Assembly (NCBI GenBank): GCA_029204225.1
Contig: CM055110.1
Location: 43,890,612 to 43,954,611 of the forward strand
Source: Diphasiastrum complanatum
Taxonomy: Eukaryota; Streptophyta; Lycopodiopsida; Lycopodiales; Lycopodiaceae
Direction: 5' to 3'
DNA length: 64,000 nt
Shown: piece after piece, positions 23,090 through 32,285 of the stretch
How the letters are laid out: each line of letters opens with the position of its first letter
Position numbering within the stretch: position 1 is the first letter of the stretch
Position numbers and translations under genes: made by a program
The notes under the pieces: model-generated
The model's input: the letters and a program-made list of their open reading frames with translations, nothing else
Told to the model about the DNA's origin: nothing
Databases searched by the model: none

Positions 23090-25676
23090 AGCAAGATTCA
23101 TTGTCTCCTGCAGAAAATGCACTATCTCCATTGGGGAGATCTTCAGTCACTTGAACTCCAGTGACCACTACAATCGATGCTTGCCCTTTTTGATGTCTCG
23201 TATATATCGGTTGTATTTTTGGTCTTCATTGACTTGGTCTGTATCGTCCTTGTCTTGGCATATTTGGATATGTTCAGAAGATGAACTGATGAAAGCTTTG
23301 TTGTAACAAATCTAAGTTTGTTCCATGTTTGGATTGGTTGTGGCAAAGGTTCGATAAGATCATCATTCTGAACTTATCCAAAAAAAACCCATGGTAAAGA
23401 CAAGGCAGACCAAGGCTATTAAAAAACAAACATGTCAAAAAACCGTAGAAATTAATGATGAATGAATCATAACCTGAATTAATAACAGGAAAAAAAACAA
23501 GTAAGAACAACCATAGAAAAACTGCAAGTATATTTCTATTAAAATTTTCTGTACATGTGTCTCATCCACATCAAGTGAGACGAATATTTAAACAGAATCA
23601 ACTATCTATGATCTCTAAATCCATTTCTCCAATTAGAAGTAGCTTGGGTAGAGAACACTCGACCACTGCAACTGGATATAAATTTTTGATCACAAGCTTT
23701 ATGGTCTCTTGTCTGAAATGCATTATCTCCATTGGGGAGACCTTCGGGCATTTAAACTAAAAAAAATTATAAACACAGTTTAATGTAATTAATCAAAGAT
23801 CAGTTAATAGGAGTTTGTATATGAAAAAAACACAATTAAAAGTAATTAATCGAATATTACCTCTTCTAGATTTGGAAGTCCATCTTGTAATTCAAGCCAA
23901 TTAAAAAAATGTTTGGCATTGCATACAGTATACCAACCACAACTGACGAAATCAACCTGCTGGGAGGACTGCAGAATCCAAATTTGAACATTATGAGATA
24001 TCGGATCAACGCGTAGGATGTAAGAATAAAATCTACAACGGAAACAAGCGCACGTCGAACCGATATCAAAAAATTTTGATTGAATATCGGATCAGCGCGC
24101 ACATTGGAAAAATAAACCAATCAATAACTACAAGGGCACGTCGAAGCGATATTGAAAAATTTATACCTCTGCATCAACCATTTTCAGCTTCGAGTATGCT
24201 TTTGCATTTGGTACTGGAAAGAGTTCCAGTATTTTCTGTATATGGGTCCTGGCAATTTTGTGTGTGTGTAATAGAGTTCATTTTAAAAACAAACTAGATT
24301 ACACACACCCTCATCATTGACGTACAAGGACAACACATATAAGCTCTAATGATCACTGAAATCCAAAAACAAGAAATTTATGAGAATCAATGTGAAATCA
24401 AAATTCATATGAAAAATTCAATAAAATAAAATCTGAAAAATAGACACTTACTTTGTTATGTATGGCAGCACGAGAATTGGAGTCCCCAGTCTGACGTATT
24501 GGAGCATATCATCGTGCAAGCTTTTGAAATCAAGGAAATCAAATGCTGTCATAAATTGAAAGGGAAACAATGTAACATCTATAAACAATGGAGTCTGAAA
24601 AAACTCCATCCAGTACTGAATTGCCCCACCTCCTGCATTGTTCCCTAGTATTTTATCCCTACTTTCTAATTTACCAGTATCTAAACTAGAAAGGGGGAGA
24701 CCAACATTGGTCTTCGGCATCCTAAAACTATATTGAGGACCTAATACTTTAAGATATGTGTTTAACAATTGGTCATAGTGTACATATTGAGAACTATTTA
24801 CAAAGGCAAGTGCAGGGGGTGACGGAAGTAACACTAATAAAACACATAAAGAATTGTCATTCAAGATTGATTCGACCTTTACACTAACAAAATCATCTAA
24901 ATCGCTTCCAACAACAGGAGGAGAGGAACTAATATTTATGGGTTTAGGAGGAGGAGGAGATTTAGGAGGTGGAGATTGGTTAGGAGAGGAAGATTTAGTA
25001 GGAGAAGTTAAAGATGGAGTGGAAGGAGAAGAAGGAGACTTAGGAGGAGAATTAGGAGGAGAATGCCTAGAAGAAAGAATAATATTCAGAGGAGATGGCT
25101 TGGAAAAATCCCTCGCTTTAGATGGAGGGTCGAGAGACCTCCTCTTATTTGAAACACTCCCATTCTGTATACGAATAACAAGCCCGGTTGGTTGAGATTG
25201 CTTTCGTTTTCTCCTCTCTGAATCTTGTTTTGGAGGAGAGGAGGGAACAGGTCTAAAGTATTCAACAAACTTGTCATATGTGTCTCGAAGCCTGAACACA
25301 ATGTTGAAATCCTTGGGCATGATGGTTACCCTCTTGGCATGGACAGCTGCAACAGCAGTATCAGAAAAAAATTTCACCTGAAAATCCTCATATGCTATGT
25401 GCAATGCTCAATTGTCATTACTGTCCATCTCACATCTGTAGATAGACTTCTTGTCACCTGCCTGATGGACCTCTATATGTGAGATTTTGGAATCAGAAGA
25501 TTGTTTGTCTTTTGAAGCTTCCGAATATCCTTGAGCCAGGGTGGGTCTCTTCTTCTGCCCCTTGGCCTAGGAGGAGGTGGTGGTGGAAGAGGTGGTGGTT
25601 GTGGATTTCCCTGACCCGCACCTGAAATTGGTATTCCACCTTAATGCCCTCGTGCTGTATGCTTGGTCCATGCCAT
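23090..25676 (-). pseudogene. CATTAG element gene C, copy 2: H3/CENH3-like + Pro/Ser linker + Ulp1-like protease
   Basis: ATG at 25676 gives MAWTKHTARG, close to the H3/CENH3 start MARTK. After a stop and a Gly/Pro-rich tail come LKDIRKLQKTNNLLIP (H3 alpha-N; NLLIP is CENH3-like) and, through frameshifts, RWTVMT and the fold end FFSDTAVAAVHAKRVTIMPKDF (about 25370-25293). A 120-residue Ser/Pro-rich linker follows. A conserved block ends ILVLPYITK at 24448. The protease part has His with its Trp changed to a stop (24350-24345), KMNS, and Gln-x5-Cys in QQVDFVSCGWY (Cys near 23940). The final exon appears twice, about 23590-23755 and 23090-23165. Confidence 0.75.
23990..24160. repeat. GATATCGGATCAGCGCGC-type iterated motifs in a C intron
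   Basis: Four related motifs in 170 bases: GATATCGGATCAACGCG (23998), GCGCACGTCGAACCGATATC (24048), ATATCGGATCAGCGCGCAC (24085) and GCACGTCGAAGCGATATTG (24135). They alternate in orientation and stand out by GC-rich cores in AT-rich DNA. Related motifs recur at 25685-26480 and 62850-63580. Confidence 0.7.
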
Positions 25677-26500
25677 TACTGTGTAGTAGCGGATCAGCGC
25701 GCGATAATGTTGATTTTAGGATCAAACCTCAGGTCGAACGCGTCGAAGCGATACCTGAGCTAAACAATTTTGTTAGTTGGTAGCGGATGGGTGCGAGCGA
25801 GTAGGAACGGATTGAAAGAAGTTGTTTTCGAGCGCGCTGAATCGATATCACATGGATACAAATAACTATAAGCAAAAAAAATTCAATGTCGTCGATTAGT
25901 ATATATAGAGAAAATCAGAAATGATTGCAAACGTGGTGGCTCGTATTACGATGATGATTACTCAGAGGCTTGTCAATCAAATCAATCTAAATATCCATCA
26001 GTCATCAAAATGATTAGTCCAGATCAAATTAACCAGAACTAATTTCAAATAAAGTATGGTCACATCTACAATTAATCACACTTCTACCATTTAATGCTGA
26101 AATTGACAACGTTAAGCTTTAAATATAAGACTTTTTTAATATCCAATATTTATAATTTTGGAAAATTCCAAAGGCTAGATTCTCACTCGATAGCTAATCA
26201 ACACGCATATAAAGCATTTGACAACCATAGTATGTATTCTCGCACGCTCATCCGATATCGGACGCAATATGAATGATCAGAGTTTGATTCGATAGATTTT
26301 GCATAACTTTGGCCAGTATGAAGAGTCTTCTGAATCAAGCTTTGATCATGCATATAGGGTCCAATAGTTCAAAAATTTCAAAAATATTTTGATCCTGGAA
26401 TAGTGATTCGATGCGCGCAGTCCAAATGCAGCAAATACATCGTCTGCTAGGCACGCTGATCCGATATCCCATACGTAGAAAAATCATACTGGAACGCATA
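25677..26500. promoter_or_regulatory. C-E divergent intergenic region with iterated motifs, copy 2
   Basis: Lies between the starts of C (-) and E (+), so it should hold both promoters. Motifs at about 25686 (GCGGATCAGCGCGC), 25735 (ACGCGTCGAAGCGATAC), 25830 (GAGCGCGCTGAATCGATATC), 26243 (GCACGCTCATCCGATATC), 26405 and 26450 (GCACGCTGATCCGATATC). The last is the reverse complement of the type seen in the C intron. No other gene is seen here. Confidence 0.6.
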
Positions 26501-26569
26501 ATGAAAGACCTATGAAAATGTTCTGAATGAACATTATCTCAAAAAGAATTTTTTTATCTTTACGGTGCT

Positions 26570-27587
26570 TAAATAGGACTAGTTCTCTTCCATCTGCATC
26601 TTCTGTTAATCAATTAACTCTACTTGATGTTCCTTTATATTTTGTAAATAATGAATGTTATATTTCATTTAATGATATATAAGATGTATTGAATTTGAGA
26701 GAGGATGAAATCCTCTCAGTTTTTGCTCAAAATTTATCAGAATTTTTTGACATTGTTGAATACTCATATGATGACCTTGAAAGTGAGATAGATTATGATA
26801 AAGATGGCAATTGAAAATCTGGCAATGAGGCCTTGGAGGCCATGATTGAAAAATCTAAAGCCTATGAAAAGACCTTGCCTACAGAGGAGAAATTTTTGGA
26901 ATTTCAAAAAAGATATCCCCCTAGGGCTAGATATATCCCCTCTGGAAATGTAGAGGCCATTGGAGGACATGACATTAGCAGAGCAAACGTCATTGATTAT
27001 AATAATTATAATCTGGTAAGTAGATATTATATTGGTATTGATATTGATCAGTTTTTTTATTTCTTATTCGTATTGATATTGTTCAGTTTTCTTATTGAGT
27101 TTGTAGTGTTATGTATCATTCTAAATTTATTTTCTTTTCTCGTTTATAGGATGCTATTGAAATAAATGCCTTTGGTATGAGACATGGAGGCGTCCGAGGT
27201 GTATCAACTGGGAGAAAAGATGTTTCTCTATCTCGTTATTTGAAAAACTTTCAAAATAATGAGATTTGTATATATCATTCATCTTATAATCCATATGCAA
27301 CCACTGTCATTATGGCCATCAAATCATTATCAGTTTGTTTAGGAGGCCATAAGTACGCAAGAGGAACATATAAAATAATTTTTGTGAAGAGAGATTTGAC
27401 TATTAAGATATTGGGTTATACTCCCAATGAGACTACCAAAAGATCATCTGCAATGGCCCTTTATTCGGGTTACATTGATATGAGTAAGAAAAAAAAATTA
27501 GAATTTTTGAATCCATATGAAAAGAGATTATTCCTTCATGAAAATACCATCTGTCTGAATCTTGAAGAGGATGATGATAAAAATTAA
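26570..27587 (+). pseudogene. CATTAG element gene E, copy 2
   Basis: Exon from about 26570 reads SSASSVNQLTLLDVPLYFVN, then REDEILSVF, SEFFDIVEYSYDDL and, after a stop near 26812, EALEAMIEKSKAYEK and PTEEKFLEFQKRYPP up to a GTAAGTAG donor at 27016. The second exon (27150-27587, after TTTATAG) has RHGGVRGVSTGRKDVSLSRY, MAIKSLSVCLGGHKY and KIIFVKRDLTIKILGY, ending in an acidic tail. The second exon is open throughout. It overlaps the remnant of D tail to tail. I do not recognise the family; conserved LGGHK and KIIFVKR blocks recur at 19021-19310. Confidence 0.7.
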
Positions 27588-27589
27588 AT

Positions 27590-28830
27590 AATTTTCTGTA
27601 AAAGATTTTTGATATATTACAAGGATCTCTCTTTTGTAATGAATTCGAATGTCTTTCGAAATATCATTGAGCTCACCATATTCTGATTTGTATAATTCAG
27701 TTATATGAAGTGGTTGGCCAACTACTTTGAACATTCCGTCATTATAGAAATTTCTAGGTAATCTTACCCGATATGGACACGGAAGATTAATTTTCTTCAC
27801 CATCACTTGGGAAAAAGCTTCTTTAACTATTCTAAAAAAAATAGAATAAGCATTTCTGCTCATTCCAGATACATCACATGCACCTTGTATCACATTCGCA
27901 TCCAAGTATGATTGAACCTTAATCAAAACAGTCTCTACAATTTCATTTTTCATTTTTCAAACCGAGCATTTTTTATCATTTTCTTTGCTGACTTTCTTGG
28001 TAAAACATGACTTAAAGATGATCCAATGCATGAACAATCTGTTAAATAGTTCTTTGCCACCAAACATGATCTGCAACAAACATATGAAACTCAAATTATG
28101 TTTAATAAATAAATAATCCATGTTATCAAGTGCAAATCAAACTTAAATGACATATACAAATCAAATAAACAGTTTAGATGACAACATACTTAAATGCTTG
28201 GATTCTTTTTTTTTATTGCCGCTATGTGTAGATAGGTCATCAATATTCTTCATCGGTACTCTCTTTCTTTTTCTCTTCATCACTGCCTTATTGATCACTT
28301 TTAGATCAACAACAGATTTTAAACTCTCGGATCACAACTTTTCCATGGATTCTAATATTTCTTGGTTTGATCCTCAAAGAGTAGTGACAGTAGCATTCAA
28401 CTTTGACATAGCATTCTTGAGTGCATTGTTTTCAACACTAGTGTGTTGCACATAATGAAGCAATTGTTGATTTGCATGTTGCAATTGTTGATTAGCAAAC
28501 TGTAATTGTTGATTCAGACAAGATATGCTATGCATTCCAATATCTCGCAACCTTTGATAATATCCAAGTAATCCGCTATTTTTTTCATATACATATTTGA
28601 AAAGATGAGTTACGGACTTAAAATCTGGACACAAGTAGGTAGCTTGATCATTAGGATAAATTGATCCATCCACCCACAAATCTATATTCATATGATTATT
28701 CGTTCTCAATTCTCTAACTATTTCTCTACAACTTTCGCATTTTTCTTGATAATTGGAGTGCATTCCATTGAAAGAGCAACATGCAAATGGAACATTGCCA
28801 TTGTTAAAGCTACAATCATGTAAATGAATC
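27590..28830 (-). pseudogene. CATTAG element gene D, copy 2, N-terminal part only
   Basis: The first exon (about 28830-28374) has CESCREI, IDLWVDGSIYPND, KSVTHLF and SGLLGYYQRL, aligning with exon 1 of D at 16236, followed by a Gln/Asn-rich heptad segment (QQLQFANQQLQHANQQL) likely to form a coiled coil. The second exon (27953-27600) has VIQGACDVSGMSRNAY and GMFKVVGQPLHITELY. The Asp-Asp-Glu exons are absent; the frame reaches E after about 60 more codons. An internal deletion therefore removed the catalytic core. Confidence 0.75.
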
Positions 28831-29185
28831 TACCTATACTAAATCAATATGAATAGATCTAGCATTCCATACTTTTGTAATGTTTATGCCGCATTGAAAA
28901 ATCATCCCACCTCATATTTCACTATAAGCATACAATGATTTCAAAAGTTTTGCCTCTCCCGCTTCAGTTTTTGCATTGAGCACACCAAGATATTCAGTCT
29001 TAAAGCTCTAGTCCCAAATTTTGGAACGAGCACAAAGAGAAGTTATTACATCTCATGCTAGGCTAGCTATTGTCTGAAGTTAACCATACTAGTTAAACGT
29101 CGGGCAAGGCCGGAAACTCGGAAAACGGCGACCAAAAGTTACTGGTTTGCATTCTCTCTCTACGTAACCTCTCTCTAAAGTGAAA

Positions 29186-29226
29186 TTTCTTAAAGGGCCC
29201 ATTTTGAGCCCATATTTCCCCTAATG
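29186..29226 (-). repeat. Copy 2 D-side terminal inverted repeat
   Basis: Reverse complement starts CATTAGGGGAAATATGGGCT. The CCCTTTAAG block matches the D-side end at 15665. A subterminal CTACGTAACCTC motif lies at about 29159-29171. Confidence 0.85.
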
Positions 29227-31808
29227 ACTACTTGTGGGAATAGACTTGGAATTCAGATAAATTTTAAGATTTAAGTGTTTCAATTTATTAGACCTGGAAT
29301 ACCTCTTGTTGCATAAATGGATTTTAGAGGAATGATAGTTTTGTCACTAGGGTTGAAAATATTTGAAGGGAAGGTTGTAATAGAGTAAATCCTTTATTGG
29401 AATGCACTTATTAATGACTTTTCTTCGATTTGGATACTTTCATAGATCATCTTTCCAGTTAACTTTTATTGAAATTTATAATTTCTTTAAAAGGAGGGGT
29501 GAAGTGGTGGAATAAAATTCTATTTGAAAATCTATAGGTTGCATAGTTTTCGGAAGAGATCCAGTTGTGGTATAGAAATGAGATTTGGTCTGAAAGTAAT
29601 TTCAGATAGATTCAGAGTAAGATACCTAATTGGAACTTTTTGAATAAGAGAGATTGGATTGTGGACAATCTAGATCTAGAACAGGTTTGATATTTGAATC
29701 AGTATCTATTAATATAGTACAGTAAAAGATCAAAGGTGACTAATTCCATTTTGATTGGAATAGAAGTAAGTTTGATCATAATTTAAGTCTGAGAGTTCTG
29801 TATTGGATCAACCTAATCTCAGTTAGTACTAGGATCACAGAGGGGTTGATTGAGTGAAGAAATTATGTAATTAGAGGTAAGTTGGATTGGAAAACTGTTG
29901 AGAGTGAATGTTGTTTGTCTCAGAGATTTTCTAGATATGTTATTTACTCATGAGAAATAGAAAATCTTTGTAGCTGAGTTACAAGATCTCAGTGAGATAT
30001 GTGAGTAACATATGTGGGTTATGGAAGAATCTACCAGATAAAAATGTGTTTATGTACTGGGTCATAGTGAGATCATTCACATTTGTGCACAATTAATCTT
30101 GTATGAATCTACTGTGTATTCCTGGTTACTAGAGTTATTTGGTGCACTTAACCTAGTCGGTGAACATGAACATATGATTAAGTATTGTTTTGACAGATAC
30201 TTGAAGAGTTAACAAAACTTTGTATAGAAGATTTATGGATTAACTTATAAATGGTTTGGATGAGGATCTAAATGTGGTGTCATACTAGTATAATTAAGAT
30301 CTGCACCTAGACATTTGAGATTTCTAAATCATTGGCAATTAGCTTGAGTAGTTGATTACTCCAAGATGAAGTTAATTGGTAAAATGATTAGTGTGATGTG
30401 GATTCACCGGGAACTGATGGTTTTGAATTATAATGTTTGTAAGACGCATGATTAGTGAATCATTTCGGTTCATCACTTAAAATTGTGTGCATTGGATATA
30501 CGGTATTTTCGGGATAGAGTATTCCTTAGTTAAGGAAGGGACTCAACTCATTAGTGATTGTATCCCAGAGAGCTCAATTGGACAACGGATCATAATGGAC
30601 CCAAGAATAATAACTCAATTGATATTTAGGAGGACTTTGCGTATCTAGATGTGATTCTAGATTGTAATCTAAAGTTCTTGTAGTTGAAGATGATTGTCAT
30701 CTTGGTATGTGTTCAGTCTTTAATTACCAGTGATTTATAGACCTTGAATCTTGCACTTCAGTTTAAGAATCCTAGTTGAAGAATATTTCTAAATCCAGTA
30801 TTTTCTTAGTAGAAAGATTTTGTAATAATTCTTGTTTTTTCTGAGTTATGTTGGACATATACTCCAGTATCCTATAAATGATTAAGTATGATTTTGGGAT
30901 TCCAGAAAATTGTGATTGACAAATCATGAATCTGAATATTTATGATTGACGGATCATAAACAGGTACTTAATTATTGTCAAAGGACTATAAGGAATTGTA
31001 ATGATTCCTAAGTGTGATGATTAATTCTTGATCTATTATTTGAGTAAGAATTCAAATCAGTGTTTTGAATAATTCTACTCCAGACATTCTCGCAAGATAA
31101 GTATTTATTTGTGGAGAATTTAACTATTCTAGTGGATGTTATTCTACTATTGTTTATGGTCTGCAGATGCTTGAGTACAGTTTTTCGTTTGATTGGATCT
31201 CCAGTTACCATAGAAGACAGACAAGTCTATGAAGATGAATGATTGCTATTATCTCTTGCATATGATGCTAGAAACAGGAGTGTCTAACTTAAAAGAGTAT
31301 ATGGGATATTCAGAGTTGAGTTTTTATCATTCTTTATCTTAATGATTCGCCTAGAGATTCTACTTGAATGAATTATCATATCTTAGAATTGGATTCTAAG
31401 GATAGTTGTACTTGGAAGATTTTTATAAATTGTCTGCCAAAGTTTGTAGATAATTTCAGATTGTAATTATTATTATTTCTCTTTGAATTTTAATCTCCTA
31501 AGTTAGGGAATATTTCACTCAGTGTTCATGTAAGTGTTTTACATGAAGGTGATGTTACTAACTTGTGTTGAGTGTAACCTAATTGAGAAATTCATTGCTT
31601 AGTGTACTTTTTGCAAACCTGAGTCGCATTCCAAAACAGAGGTTAACTATTGGAAATAGATTTATCTCTGAGTACTTGTTTGATATGGAAGTCAGACTAA
31701 GAAAAATGTTTTCCTCGGTTAATATTGTAAGTTAAAGGAACTGTTCTTGTAATTCTTTTCTATTTTTTTGGAGCTTCTAAGGATAGAAGCAGTTTAAGGA
31801 GGGAAGAA
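29227..31808 (+). mobile_element. LARD internal region, 3' part, second copy
   Basis: Continues the element interrupted by CATTAG copy 2. It aligns with 11400-14798 without the solo LTR found there. It has no coding frame above about 70 codons and ends in a polypurine tract GTTTAAGGAGGGAAGAA. Confidence 0.75.
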
Positions 31809-32285
31809 TGTTATGGCCATATTCGGTTAAGGACCTGGAATAGTCCTAATAGGGTAGACCAGCCCTCCAGTACTCGAGATTATTGGTCATGCCGTGATTT
31901 AATTCCATGTCAAGGCTTGTTTGTGACTAATTACCTTGAGAGGACCCAGACACTCTAATTGAGACATTTGGAGCATTGCATGTCTGTGTGACAGATATAG
32001 GCAGGAGGACTGCATGAAGAGATGAGACCTATTTATAGTTGACCTGCATGGGGGTTGCATGGTTTCATGCACAGGACTCTACTCTCTATATAAGGAGGTG
32101 GGGATTTTCCCTGTCGACATATTGGGTTTAGGTCACCAGGTTCTCTTCTCCTCTTGTTTCCCATGGCATGGCTTGGGGGCTAGGTCATGTTTTGATCTAG
32201 GATTGGTTGGGTGGCTTGGTTCTGTAGTCTCTCCTATTGTGTTCTTCTATCCTCATCTTAGAGGCAATCCTTTTGGGTTCTAACA
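31809..32285 (+). mobile_element. LARD 3' LTR, second copy
   Basis: 477 bp, TGTTATGGCCATATTCGG to TTCTAACA. A TATATAAGGAGG box near 32088 is a likely LTR TATA element. Copia-B pol sequence starts at the next base. Confidence 0.85.

Larger units (their letters stand above)
21136..29226 (+). mobile_element. CATTAG DNA transposon, copy 2 (both ends present)
   Basis: 8,091 bp between inverted ends: left CATTAGGGGATATTAGAACT then CAAAATGGGCCCTTTGTC; right (reverse complement) CATTAGGGGAAATATGGGCT then CAAAATGGGCCCTTTAAG. It contains AB (+), C (-), E (+) and D (-), and is embedded in a LARD element whose two halves flank it. No convincing target duplication is seen next to the ends, so either the duplication has decayed or the boundary is off by a few bases. 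It is nonautonomous now, since D has lost its catalytic exons. Confidence 0.8.

Noticed and set aside
24854-25195. Plus-strand Gly/Glu-rich frame
   Set aside because: Antisense of the Ser/Pro-rich linker of gene C; low complexity explains the open frame.
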